From: Gemmatimonadaceae bacterium
Lineage (GTDB): Bacteria > Gemmatimonadota > Gemmatimonadetes > Gemmatimonadales > Gemmatimonadaceae
NCBI GenBank assembly: GCA_013817305.1
Contig: JACDCY010000002.1
Coordinates: 22,354 to 86,353, forward strand
Direction: 5' to 3'
Length of the DNA stretch: 64,000 bases
In this document: positions 44,226-53,483 of the stretch, piece after piece
Layout of the letters: each line of letters starts with the position of its first letter
Numbering within the stretch: position 1 is the stretch's first letter
Notes under the pieces: generated by a model
What the model was told of the DNA's origin: nothing
Databases searched by the model: none
What the model saw: only the letters and a program-made list of their open reading frames with translations
Program-made: the position numbers and the translations under genes

Positions 44226-45677
44226 ATGAGCGCATCGACGAACAATCACATCACCGTTGTACCCGGCGACGGGATCGGGCCGGAAGTCGTCGAGGCCGCG
44301 CTTCGGGTCGTGGACGCTGCCGGAGTAAAGCTCCAGATCGAAAGGTGCGAGGCCGGGTCCAGGGTCTTTGCCAGAGGTGACGCCACCGGCGTGCCTCAGG
44401 AGACGATCGATTCTGTGAAGCGCACGGGCGTTCTCCTCAAAGGGCCGCTCGAGACCCCGATCGGATACGGCGCGAAGAGCGCGAACGTCACGCTGCGGAA
44501 GCTGTTCGAGACGTTCGGCAACATCCGCCCGGTGCGGACGCTGCCCGGGGTGAAGACTCCTTTCAGCGACCGGAATCTCGACATCGTGATCGTGCGGGAG
44601 AACGTCGAGGATCTGTACTCGGGCGTCGAGCACATGCAGACGCCCGGCGTGGCGCAGTGCCTCAAGCTCATATCGCGCAACGGCTGCGAAAAGATCGTCC
44701 GTCTGGCGTTCGAGTTCGCCGTGGCCGAGGGGCGGAAAACGCTGCATTGCGCGACCAAAGCCAACATCATGAAGCTCACCGAGGGGATGCTCCAGCGCAC
44801 CTTCGACGACATCGCGCCGGAGTACCCGGACATCCAGGCAAGGCAGATCCTGGTGGACAATTGCGCGCACCAGCTCGCAATGCGGCCCGAGCAGTTCGAC
44901 GTGATCGTGACGACGAACATGAACGGCGACATTCTCAGCGATCTCACGTCGGGACTAACCGGCGGACTGGGCTTCGCGCCCTCCGCCAACATCGGGAGCC
45001 GCGTCTCGATTTTCGAGGCGGTGCACGGCTCCGCGCCTGACATAGCGGGGAAGAACGTGGCGAACCCGACGGCTCTGGTCTTCAGCGCGGCGATGATGCT
45101 GCGGCACATCGGCGAAGGCGCGGCCGCCACGTCGATCGAGCACGCCGTCATCTATTCATTCGAGCAGGGGATCAGGACCGGCGACATGGCGGGTACTGCC
45201 AAAGCCGCATCCACGACCGAGTTCACCGATACGGTGATCGCCAATCTTGGCAAGCGCTCCTCGATCAGCGCGCAGCGCGAGCACGGGCACGTCAAGGTTC
45301 CCCCCATGGTGGAGTCGGTGGAGTGCGTGCGGCCCGGGAGCCGCCGCGTCGTCGGGGCGGACGTGTTCCTGGAGTCGGTCCTGATGCCGGGTGAACTCGG
45401 GCGCAAGGTGGAATCGCTGGTTGCCGGCTCGGCGCTCAAGCTTGCCGGCATCGCGAACCGGGGGACCGCCGTGTACCCGGAAGTCGAAGCGAAGGTTGGG
45501 CTCGTCGACCATTACCGCTGCCGGTTTCTGTCGCGCGATGCCGCGAAGGATGCGGACGACTCGCAGCTCATAGATCTAATGCAGAGGCTCGCCGGCGAGC
45601 TGAGTTGGATGCACGTGGAAAAGCTGCAGCAGTTCGACGGCGAAGACGCGTTCAGCAAGTCCGCCGGACAGGCCTAG
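44226..45677 (+). CDS. icd: Isocitrate dehydrogenase (NADP/NAD), long C-terminal type
   Basis: 483 residues. TCA-cycle oxidation of isocitrate to 2-oxoglutarate. Motifs: VPGDGIGPEVVEAA, a phosphate-binding region around KSANVTLRKLFETFGNIRP, IVRENVEDLYSGVEH, and the metal/substrate block TTNMNGDILSDLTSGLTGGLGFAPSANIG. About 130 residues beyond the isopropylmalate-dehydrogenase-like core form the C-terminal extension seen in Thermus- and Rickettsia-type IDH. The coenzyme was not deduced. elaA begins 6 bases downstream. Confidence 0.93.
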   Translation: MSASTNNHITVVPGDGIGPEVVEAALRVVDAAGVKLQIERCEAGSRVFARGDATGVPQETIDSVKRTGVLLKGPLETPIGYGAKSANVTLRKLFETFGNIRPVRTLPGVKTPFSDRNLDIVIVRENVEDLYSGVEHMQTPGVAQCLKLISRNGCEKIVRLAFEFAVAEGRKTLHCATKANIMKLTEGMLQRTFDDIAPEYPDIQARQILVDNCAHQLAMRPEQFDVIVTTNMNGDILSDLTSGLTGGLGFAPSANIGSRVSIFEAVHGSAPDIAGKNVANPTALVFSAAMMLRHIGEGAAATSIEHAVIYSFEQGIRTGDMAGTAKAASTTEFTDTVIANLGKRSSISAQREHGHVKVPPMVESVECVRPGSRRVVGADVFLESVLMPGELGRKVESLVAGSALKLAGIANRGTAVYPEVEAKVGLVDHYRCRFLSRDAAKDADDSQLIDLMQRLAGELSWMHVEKLQQFDGEDAFSKSAGQA

Positions 45678-45682
45678 GGCGC

Positions 45683-46129
45683 ATGACCGGCTGGGTGTGG
45701 CGCTCCTTCGACGAGCTCACGGCCGACGAGCTGTACGACATCTTCGTGCTCCGGCAGACTGTGTTCGTCGTCGAGCAGAATTGCGCGTACCTCGATGCCG
45801 ACGGGGTAGACCGGCGATCTCGCCACCTGTACAAGCGGGATGAATCCGGACGGGTGATCGCATACCTGCGCCTGGTGGAGCCCGGCGTGAAGTACGACGA
45901 ACCGTCCATAGGCCGCGTCATCACTCATCCGAGCGTCAGGCGCACGGGTGTCGGCCGTGAGCTGATGGGGGAAGGACTGCGCGGCGCGGCGAAGTACTTC
46001 CCCGAAGCCGCCATCCGCATCGGCGCGCAGCGTTGGGCCGAGAACTTTTATCGCTCGCTCGGATTCGAGTCCATGGGGCGCGAGTATATGGAAGACGACA
46101 TCCCGCACGTGGAGATGCTTCGACAGTAA
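45683..46129 (+). CDS. elaA: ElaA-type GNAT acetyltransferase
   Basis: 148 residues from ATG 45683; an upstream in-frame start lies inside icd and is rejected. The ElaA pattern ELYDIFVLRQTVFVVEQNCAYLDADGVD is followed by YLRLVEPGVKYDEPSIGRV and the acetyl-CoA loop RRTGVGRELMGEGL, ending QRWAENFYRSLGFE. Substrate unknown; the family is single-domain and cytoplasmic. Confidence 0.9.
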   Translation: MTGWVWRSFDELTADELYDIFVLRQTVFVVEQNCAYLDADGVDRRSRHLYKRDESGRVIAYLRLVEPGVKYDEPSIGRVITHPSVRRTGVGRELMGEGLRGAAKYFPEAAIRIGAQRWAENFYRSLGFESMGREYMEDDIPHVEMLRQ

Positions 46130-46149
46130 TCCTCAAAGGAGGACGATCA

Positions 46150-47871
46150 GTGACCGAGCAAAAGTACGACCGGCGAGCCTTCATGGAATACTTCGCCGCC
46201 GCGGGACTCGGCTCCACACTTCTTCCGGGAGTGTTGTGGGCGCAGGTCGCGGCGGGCGCCGAGATCACCGCGGCCACAGTGAAGTGCGCTGAAGAGATCG
46301 CGGGGCTCAGCTTCGACGATGACGAGCGCGAGATGATGGTCGCGGGGCTTCGCACGAACGAAGCGCGGATCCGCGCGCTGCACGAGGTCGAGCTCGCGAA
46401 TGGTGAGTCGCCCGCGCTGACGTTCAACCCGCTGCCGCCAGGAAAGAGCATTCCGCTCGAGCCGCGCCCGGTTTCCAGGCCGGGGGCGCGGATCCGCGCG
46501 GTACCGCGCAACCTGGAAGAGCTGGCGTTCGCATCCGTCGCCGAGCTGGGCGCATTGCTGCGCGCGCGACGGATCACGTCCACGCAGCTCACCGGGATGT
46601 ATCTCGCCCGGATTCGGCGGCTCGATCCGTCGCTGCATTCGGTCATTACACTGACGGAGGAAAGGGCGCTGGCGCAGGCGCGGGTCGCGGACGCGGAGAT
46701 AACGCGCGGCCGCTATCGCGGGCCGCTGCATGGAATTCCGTGGGGCGCGAAAGATTTGCTCGCAGTCCGGGGCTACAGGACGACGTGGGGGGCCGGACCG
46801 TACCGCGAGCAGACGATCGACGAAGACGCGACGGTGGTGCAGCGTCTCGACGCTGCGGGTGCCGTGCTCCTCGCCAAGCTGTCGCTGGGTGAACTGGCGC
46901 AGGGTGACGTGTGGTTCGGCGGGATGACGCGGAATCCATGGAAGCTGGACCAGGGATCGAGCGGATCTTCGGCCGGTCCCGCGGCTGCCACCGCCGCCGG
47001 CCTCGTGGCGTTCGCGATCGGCAGCGAGACGCTGGGGTCGATATCGTCGCCGGTGACCCGCGTGGGAGCAACCGGTCTGCGCCCGACGTATGGGCGGGTT
47101 CCGAAAACCGGCGCAATGGCGCTGTCGTGGACCATGGATAAGCTCGGCCCCATCTGCCGCACCGCGGAAGATTGCGCGCTCGTCCTCGAGGCGATCAGCG
47201 GCGCGGACGGACTGGACGCAAGCGCGATCGCGCCGCCATTCATCTCGAATCCGCGGCTGCGCGCGAGCGGCGTCAGGGTCGGTTATTTCAAGGCCGCGTT
47301 CGATGTGCCCGAGATTGATCCCGCGAACCGGGAGCGGACGCTCCACGGGACCAAGACGTTCGACGATGCCGCGCTCGAAGTGCTGCGAGGGCTCGGCGTC
47401 GCCCTGATCCCGGTGGAAATCCCGCAGCTCGCATACGACTCAATGCGAATCATTCTCACAGCCGAAGCCGCGGCGGCTTTCGACGCGCTCACGCGATCGA
47501 ATCGTGACGAGCTGCTGGTGCAACAGACCCGCAACGACTGGGCGAACACGTTTCGCGTAGCGCGATTCATTCCCGCGGTGGATTACATCAATGCGAACCG
47601 TCTCAGAGCCCGAGCGATCGCGGCATGGGACGAGCTGTTCACGCACGTGGATGTCGTCGTCACGCCGACGGCGGTCGCCGGTTTTCCGCAGCTCGTCGCC
47701 ACGAATCTCACGGGTCACCCGGCGGTGATTCTGCCTCACGGATTCCGGGCGGATGGGACGCCGGTTTCGCTCACTTTCCTCGGGTCACTTTTTGGGGAGG
47801 CAAGGCTCCTCACGGTGGCGGGCGCCTACCAGCGTTCCACGGATTTCCACCTGCGCCACCCTCCGATCTAA
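46150..47871 (+). CDS. Exported amidase (amidase signature family)
   Basis: 573 residues from GTG 46150, preceded by AAAGGAGG. The N-terminus has DRRAFMEYFAAAGLGSTLLPGVLWAQ, a Tat-like signal (RR followed by a hydrophobic run). The Ser-cisSer-Lys triad is visible: Lys in WGAKDLL near 200, cis-Ser and Ser in DQGSSGSSAGPAAATAAG near 270 and ETLGSISSPVTRVG. It resembles GatA but is exported, with no GatB/GatC nearby, so it likely hydrolyses extracellular amides. Confidence 0.88.
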   Translation: MTEQKYDRRAFMEYFAAAGLGSTLLPGVLWAQVAAGAEITAATVKCAEEIAGLSFDDDEREMMVAGLRTNEARIRALHEVELANGESPALTFNPLPPGKSIPLEPRPVSRPGARIRAVPRNLEELAFASVAELGALLRARRITSTQLTGMYLARIRRLDPSLHSVITLTEERALAQARVADAEITRGRYRGPLHGIPWGAKDLLAVRGYRTTWGAGPYREQTIDEDATVVQRLDAAGAVLLAKLSLGELAQGDVWFGGMTRNPWKLDQGSSGSSAGPAAATAAGLVAFAIGSETLGSISSPVTRVGATGLRPTYGRVPKTGAMALSWTMDKLGPICRTAEDCALVLEAISGADGLDASAIAPPFISNPRLRASGVRVGYFKAAFDVPEIDPANRERTLHGTKTFDDAALEVLRGLGVALIPVEIPQLAYDSMRIILTAEAAAAFDALTRSNRDELLVQQTRNDWANTFRVARFIPAVDYINANRLRARAIAAWDELFTHVDVVVTPTAVAGFPQLVATNLTGHPAVILPHGFRADGTPVSLTFLGSLFGEARLLTVAGAYQRSTDFHLRHPPI

Positions 47872-47959
47872 TCGGATGCGCGCGGAGCTCGCCTGCCCAC
47901 GAACGTTTATGTACGGTGCTCCACGCGAACTCTCGCGGCTACCTGATCAGGACGCCCGA

Positions 47960-49366
47960 CTAAGCAGAGGTTCGCAGCTCCAGCGTTTTCTCCAACTCGC
48001 TCGGGTACGGCGCGGAGTAAATGTCCTCGCGCGTCCATGGAAGCTCCGCCGTCCCGTCTTCGTGCGGCTTGGACAGTAGAGTCTGAATGATGTTGAGCTT
48101 GGCCGAGTGAAAGCGCTCCGCGCCCGCGGACATGTAGAGTCTCCACACGCGGTATGTCCGCTCCCCGACCAACTCTATCGCCGCATCGCGATTTTTCTCG
48201 AGCTCGCGAATCCAGTGACGTAGCGTCAGCGTGTAGTGCTCCCGCAGTCCTTCGACATCGCGCAATTCGAGCCCGCTCTGCTCGGCGCTGGAAATGACGT
48301 GGGCCGCCGGGACCAGACGCGCGTCGGGGAACACGTACCGCTGAATGAACTCGCCCCTTTTCCAGATTCTCGCGGCCAGCCTGGACGCTATCGGCTCCCC
48401 GCGGGCCTGATCCACGCTCACCTCGCAATGGTTGAGGAACAGACCGCCGGGACGCAGAAGGGAATGCGCCCTCGCGAAGTAAGCGGGCTGCTCGTCGGCC
48501 GGCACGTGCTCCGTAACTCCCACAGAGGTGATCCTGTCGTACTGCTCTCCGGCGGGCAGGTCGCGGTAATCGCGCACTTCGACGCGGCACTGGCCACTCA
48601 GCCCTTCCATGCGGATGCGCTCGCGCCCCCAGGACGCCTGCGATTCGCTGAGCGTAATGCCCAGGGCCTCGACGCCGTAGTTCCTGGCCGCATAGCGAAC
48701 CAGCCCACCCCAGCCGCAACCGATGTCCAGCAGCCGGTCGCCGCGCTTGAGGCGGAGCTTCCGGCAGATGTGCTCGAGCTTGTTCAGTTGCGCCAGCTCG
48801 ATGCTCTCGTCGCCGGTCCTGAAGTAAGCGCAGGTATACAACATCATGGGGTCGAGCCACAGAGCGTAGAACTCGTTACTCACGCCGTAGTGAAATTCGA
48901 TGGCCTGTGCATCGCCGCGGCGTCGCCTTCTCGTAACTGAATCCGAGACACGCTGGAAGCGGGTCTTGTGAATTTCGGGGTGATCGCCCGCGGGCAGCGC
49001 GAAGATCTTGGTCGCCAGCGCACGGATCGCGCGCGGATCGCGAAGTCGCCGGCCCACCGCGTCTCCAAGCGCGACCGCCGACTCCAGATCTCCTTCCACG
49101 TCGAGATCGCCGGATATGTACGCATCCACGATCGACAGCTCGTTCGGCGGAAGCAGCATGCGCCTGAGCGCGCCACGACGCGCAACCACAAGCGTGAACC
49201 GTGCGGGCTCGGCGCCTTCGGTGCGTTCTTCCGCACCCTCCCAGTAACGGACGTCGAAAGGCCGCTCGGCGGGCGGTCCGAACAGTGCCCGCACGACATC
49301 GCGTGCCGCCACAAGCCCGGCGTCCGCAGGATTCTGCATTATCGGCATGGGAGATTGGAGGAGCAT
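47960..49366 (-). CDS. cfa: Cyclopropane-fatty-acyl-phospholipid synthase
   Basis: 468 residues. N-terminal domain about 1-140 (LPPNELSIVDAYISGDLDVEGDLE). Methyltransferase domain: QAIEFHYGVSNEFYALWLDPMM in the place of HYD..N.FY, SAM motif I LLDIGCGWGGLVRYAARNYGV, GITLSESQ, ITSVGVTEHVP in which the usual Gly-Met-x-Glu reads GVTEH, and RYVFPDARL. It transfers a methylene from SAM onto membrane unsaturated acyl chains. Several ATGs occur at the N-terminus (49366, 49348, 49339); the first is used here. Confidence 0.9.
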   Translation of the reverse strand: MLLQSPMPIMQNPADAGLVAARDVVRALFGPPAERPFDVRYWEGAEERTEGAEPARFTLVVARRGALRRMLLPPNELSIVDAYISGDLDVEGDLESAVALGDAVGRRLRDPRAIRALATKIFALPAGDHPEIHKTRFQRVSDSVTRRRRRGDAQAIEFHYGVSNEFYALWLDPMMLYTCAYFRTGDESIELAQLNKLEHICRKLRLKRGDRLLDIGCGWGGLVRYAARNYGVEALGITLSESQASWGRERIRMEGLSGQCRVEVRDYRDLPAGEQYDRITSVGVTEHVPADEQPAYFARAHSLLRPGGLFLNHCEVSVDQARGEPIASRLAARIWKRGEFIQRYVFPDARLVPAAHVISSAEQSGLELRDVEGLREHYTLTLRHWIRELEKNRDAAIELVGERTYRVWRLYMSAGAERFHSAKLNIIQTLLSKPHEDGTAELPWTREDIYSAPYPSELEKTLELRTSA

Positions 49367-49464
49367 AAAATGAACCGCTCCGAGACCTTGCCGCCGAGGG
49401 GTCGCAGCGCATAAAGCGCTGGCTTGCTTGACCTTCGCTCGATCGGAAGCTTTTGTTTACTGCC

Positions 49465-52400
49465 ATGCCCAACCGTTCCGGCAGCGATGTGATGCCTCTG
49501 GTCGGCCGCGCAGCCGAGCTGTCGGCGCTGAATTCGGTGCTGGCCGCGACCGCGGAAGGCACAGGCAGCACGGTATTCCTCGCCGGCGAAGGGGGCGTGG
49601 GCAAAACGCGGCTCGTCGAGGCGCTGGCAGCCCGAGCGGCGAAGATGGGCTTCACCGTTGCGGTCGGCCGCGCTTACCCCGTGGAGACCGGTGTTCCGTA
49701 CGCGGCGTTTGCCGACGCACTTGTCCCGGTGCTCCGCGCCATGGAGCCCGCTCAGCTCACGGTGCTTTCCCGCGGTGGGGCGGCGGAGCTGCGGCATCTC
49801 TTCCCGAGTCTCGGTCCGGACGGCGAGGGCGGACGCGCCACCGCCGGAGCGGATCCGTCGGAGCTGAAAGCACGCCTGCTCTGGAACTTCAGCCAGTTCA
49901 TGGTTCGGTTCGCTGCCAAGCAACCGGTGCTGCTGGTGCTGGAAAATCTGCAGTGGGCCGATTCATCCTCGCTGGAGCTACTCCATTTCCTCGCGCGCCA
50001 GCCGCGGGAAGGCGCGCGAATCGCGGTGATCGGGACCTACAACGAATCCGAGCGCGATGCGAACGAGGCTCTGCGGATCACGGAGCAATCGCTCCTGAAG
50101 ATTGGCGCGGTCTCGGTACATCGTCTCGAACCGCTCCGGGAGCAGCAGATAGGCGAGCTCCTGCACGAGAAGTTCGGCGTGCCGGCGACGCAGGTGGAGG
50201 GATTCGCAGCGCTGTTGTACGACTGGACCCGGGGCAATCCGTTCTTCATCGAGGAAACGCTTAAATCGCTGATGGACCGCGGCCGGCTTGTTGAAAGCGA
50301 CGGGCGCTGGAGCGGCTGGGACACTGAATCGCTCGACCTCCCTGTCACCGTGCGAGAAGTTCTCGGCGCCCGACTCGACCGGCTCTCTCCCGACGCCAGG
50401 GCTGTTGCCAACTTCATCGCCGTAATCGGCACGCGCGCCCGGTACGAGGCGGTGCGGCTGGTTAGCGGGCTGGCCGAGTCGGAGCTGGTCAATGCGATTG
50501 ACGAGCTGCGCTCGGCGCGAGTGCTGGATGAGGCGGGCAGGGACGACGGGCTGGCATACGATTTTGCGCACCCGCTGCTGCGCGAGGTCCTGTACACCGG
50601 GCTCGGTGGAGCGCGCGCGCGCCTGATGCATGCGCAAGTGGCGCAGTCGCTGGAATCGCTGTATGGGTTGACCGCCCCGGCGCATGCCGACGAGCTCGCG
50701 TTTCACTATGCTCGCGCGCAGTCGCGCGACCTGGCTCCCAAGGCCGTAAAGTATCTGACTGCGGCGGGGCGCACGGCGCTCGAGAAGTACGCCAACCGCG
50801 AGGCGGCTGATTATCTCGCTGCGGCACTGGAGCATCTCGATCGGGAAGGTGGCGAGGATCCAGGCGGAGAGCTCGTGACCACGCTCGCGCGGGCGCGGCA
50901 GCGACTTGGGCAGTACGACGGCGCGATGGAGCTCTGGTCGCGCGCCCTGTCCGACGCAGAGCGTCGTGGTGATCACGCACGAGAAGCTTCGGTGCGGCAC
51001 CGTATGGGCCTGGCCTGCTACTGGACCGCCCGCTATTCCGAGTCGCTGGAGCATTACGCCGCGGCGCTCGGCGCGGCGGCGCACATTGCGGACCCGGCGA
51101 TGAACGTGCGCATCCGCCTCGGCCGCAGCATTTGCGCGCAGGATCTGGGTCGGTTTGATGACGCTGCGGCGGATGTCAATGCCGCCCTCGCCGACGCGGA
51201 AACGGTGGGCAATCCCGCGCTCACCGCGCGGGTACATCGCGCATTTTTGCTGCTGCATGCGTGGGGCGGGGACATCGCTCGGGCGAAGGAACATGGCCGC
51301 AAGGCTGTCGCTCTCGCCGATGAAAGTGGTCAGAAGCTGCTGGGGTGGTCGGCCCACTGGGGGATGGCGATGTTGTCCGGACTGGACAGCGATGCTGCGG
51401 GCGTCGTGCACCACATCGGCGCGGCGTCGAAGCTGGCGGACGAGCTGAGATCACCCTTGCTTCCGTTATGGACAGCTGAGCTCTCGGTGCAGTACGCGTC
51501 CGGCGTTGGAAACTGGGAGACCGGAATCGCCACGGGCGAGCGGGCGATCGCGCTCGCGCGCTCTTTGGCGCAGAGAACACTGCTCCCGCGCCTGCTGGTA
51601 TGGACTGGCACGATTCACCTATGGCGAGGCGATCACGCCAAGGCTCTGGAGATGTTCGAGGAGGCCTGGAAGGTTTCGGGCGCGGCGCGCGGTGCGGACC
51701 GCTCGGTGGACATACCGTCGGTGGTTCCGGCCCATCTCGGGATGGCCGCGTACCACCTCGCGACCCGGAATTACGCAGAGGCGGTAAAGGTTGGTGAAGC
51801 CGGGCTCGCGATCGCTGACCGTGCCGGCCACGTAGTTTGGGCGGTTCAGTGGCTGCTGCCCCTGATCACGGAGGCGGCCTTGTACAACGCCGATTTCGCG
51901 ACAGCTGAGCGCCACAGCGCGCGGCTGCGCAGCGAGTCCAAACGGTTGCGCCACCGGCTGGCGGGGGCCTGCGCGTCGGCGAGCGAAGGATTGCTGACGT
52001 TGTTGCGGGATCGTGACCCAGCGGGTGCCGTCAAATCGCTCAAGCAGGCCGCCGAACAGATGGAGGAGCTCCAGTATCCGCACTTCGGCGCAAGAATGCG
52101 CCGCCAGCTTGCGCGCGCCCACTCGGAAGCCGGGAATCGCGAGGATGCGGCGCGCGAGCTCAGGCGGGCTCATGATCTGTTCGCGCGGCTGGGCGCTGCC
52201 GCGGAGCTGGACGCGACCCGCGAGCAGTTACGCATGCTCGGATTCCGGCCTCCCGCAAAGACTATCGGCGAAGGCGCCGCTGGACTCACCGCGCGCGAGA
52301 TGGAAATCGCCCGCATGGTCGCCGGACGCAAGGCGAACAAGGAGATCGGTGCCGCGCTCAAGATTTCCGCTCGAACGGTGAGCACGCACCTCTCCAACAT

Positions 52401-52470
52401 TTTCTCCAAGCTCAGCGTTGATTCACGCGGAGAGTTGGCTGACTACGTGCGGGAGAAGGGGTTGCTGTAG
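49465..52470 (+). CDS. Large LuxR-family regulator with AAA/STAND ATPase and TPR-like repeats
   Basis: 1001 residues from ATG 49465 (a TTG 12 bases upstream is possible). N-terminal ATPase: LVGRAAELSALNSVL, Walker A LAGEGGVGKTRLVEAL, Walker B-like VLLVLENLQWADSSSLELL. A long helical repeat region of TPR type spans about residues 380-910. The C-terminal GerE HTH reads GLTAREMEIARMVAGRKANKEIGAALKIS then ARTVSTHLSNIFSKL. It is like MalT/LAL regulators, which oligomerise on ligand and ATP. The ligand and targets are unknown; the neighbouring divergent cfa gene is one candidate target. Confidence 0.9.
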   Translation: MPNRSGSDVMPLVGRAAELSALNSVLAATAEGTGSTVFLAGEGGVGKTRLVEALAARAAKMGFTVAVGRAYPVETGVPYAAFADALVPVLRAMEPAQLTVLSRGGAAELRHLFPSLGPDGEGGRATAGADPSELKARLLWNFSQFMVRFAAKQPVLLVLENLQWADSSSLELLHFLARQPREGARIAVIGTYNESERDANEALRITEQSLLKIGAVSVHRLEPLREQQIGELLHEKFGVPATQVEGFAALLYDWTRGNPFFIEETLKSLMDRGRLVESDGRWSGWDTESLDLPVTVREVLGARLDRLSPDARAVANFIAVIGTRARYEAVRLVSGLAESELVNAIDELRSARVLDEAGRDDGLAYDFAHPLLREVLYTGLGGARARLMHAQVAQSLESLYGLTAPAHADELAFHYARAQSRDLAPKAVKYLTAAGRTALEKYANREAADYLAAALEHLDREGGEDPGGELVTTLARARQRLGQYDGAMELWSRALSDAERRGDHAREASVRHRMGLACYWTARYSESLEHYAAALGAAAHIADPAMNVRIRLGRSICAQDLGRFDDAAADVNAALADAETVGNPALTARVHRAFLLLHAWGGDIARAKEHGRKAVALADESGQKLLGWSAHWGMAMLSGLDSDAAGVVHHIGAASKLADELRSPLLPLWTAELSVQYASGVGNWETGIATGERAIALARSLAQRTLLPRLLVWTGTIHLWRGDHAKALEMFEEAWKVSGAARGADRSVDIPSVVPAHLGMAAYHLATRNYAEAVKVGEAGLAIADRAGHVVWAVQWLLPLITEAALYNADFATAERHSARLRSESKRLRHRLAGACASASEGLLTLLRDRDPAGAVKSLKQAAEQMEELQYPHFGARMRRQLARAHSEAGNREDAARELRRAHDLFARLGAAAELDATREQLRMLGFRPPAKTIGEGAAGLTAREMEIARMVAGRKANKEIGAALKISARTVSTHLSNIFSKLSVDSRGELADYVREKGLL

Positions 52471-52489
52471 AAGGAATGGATCCCGACCG

Positions 52490-53068
52490 TCAGGCGGTCA
52501 TGTCGCACTCGACCGGCGTACAGTCTGCCAGATACCTGGCCAGAGCGAGCGAATGCTGTTGGCGGTCCGAGGCGATCCTATCCGCCAGACGCGCGAGCAC
52601 GGGGTCCCCCGCTCGTGCCCGGATCAGGCCGAAGACGGCACCGTCGCGGGCGGCATCATCCAGGAGGTGCGCGAGTCGGGCCGCAGCGTCATCACCGCGC
52701 CTGACCGCGTCTTGCGGTGCCGCGCGCCGATGCTGGTCGAGCTCGGCGTCAGCGATTGCGGGTGAGTACTCCACCACTTCCAGATATGACCGGAGCGCAT
52801 GGAAGTGCTTCCAGCTGTCGTGCAGCTCCCGGGCGAGCAGCGCGGAGGCCACGGAGTCGGAGGCGAGGGCGGCGAGCAGGTGGCTCAAACCCACCGTTCT
52901 TCGCGCTGCCCTGAGGGCTGCCCGCCGGACCAGCATCATGAGGTCCGCGTCGGCCTTTGAAAAGGCTGCGTCTATCGTGCCCCAGTCAATCTCCGATGCC
53001 AGGGACCAGCTTTTATGAAGATTTGTCTCCCCGCTGACCGGCATGCCCATGCGCTGCTCCGTGATCAT
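52490..53068 (-). CDS. Hypothetical helical protein
   Basis: 192 residues from ATG 53068. A longer in-frame reading to 53491 exists, but its extra part crosses two inverted repeats and the divergent promoter region, and looks non-coding. The protein is helical and basic (ADLMMLVRRAALRAARRTVGLSHLLAALASD), with His/Glu/Asp in ARELHDSWKHFHALRSYLEVVEY and ASDRQQHSLALARYL, a pattern that hints at a ferritin-like bundle without proving it. No signal peptide. Convergent with the LuxR gene, 19 bases apart. Confidence 0.5.
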   Translation of the reverse strand: MITEQRMGMPVSGETNLHKSWSLASEIDWGTIDAAFSKADADLMMLVRRAALRAARRTVGLSHLLAALASDSVASALLARELHDSWKHFHALRSYLEVVEYSPAIADAELDQHRRAAPQDAVRRGDDAAARLAHLLDDAARDGAVFGLIRARAGDPVLARLADRIASDRQQHSLALARYLADCTPVECDMTA

Positions 53069-53483
53069 CTGGTACGGGGAGTATCGCTCCCGCCAGCGGC
53101 CGGGTGAATGCGCCGAGATACGTAGTAGCCGTAGCCGGTTTACGTATGTGCCACCGTGCTGAGAAAGTGAGGGCCCACATATTCCGTGAACGGGACGGTC
53201 ATGACGTTCACGGACAGCGACGGGGGCGATTTTTTCGGCCGTCCTTTCTGGTAATGACCTCCAGTTCAGCGAAGATGGATTGACGGCGGTGTTTACCAGG
53301 TAGCGGTATGCCGCGGGGGAGTGGCGAAGAATGCATGGCGCGGCGAGATTCGATGATCGAGTGTCTCCGTGTTCACTCCGGGCACGTACATCAGTTCGCT
53401 CACTGTTCGCGAGAGCATCGAAACGCCATCGGTTTCGAACGTCCGACGCCGGAACAACGATACCGTTGCGAGGTAGCACCCTG
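53069..53483. promoter_or_regulatory. Divergent regulatory region with two inverted repeats
   Basis: 415 bases between the unknown gene (leftward) and the barrel gene (rightward), with no convincing gene. ATACGTA (53118-53124) and TACGTAT (53141-53147) are exact inverted copies 16 bases apart. CCGTGAAC (53184-53191) and GTTCACGG (53206-53213) are exact 8-bp inverted copies 14 bases apart. Both are spaced like operators bound by dimeric regulators. A run TTTTTT lies near 53231. Confidence 0.45.
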
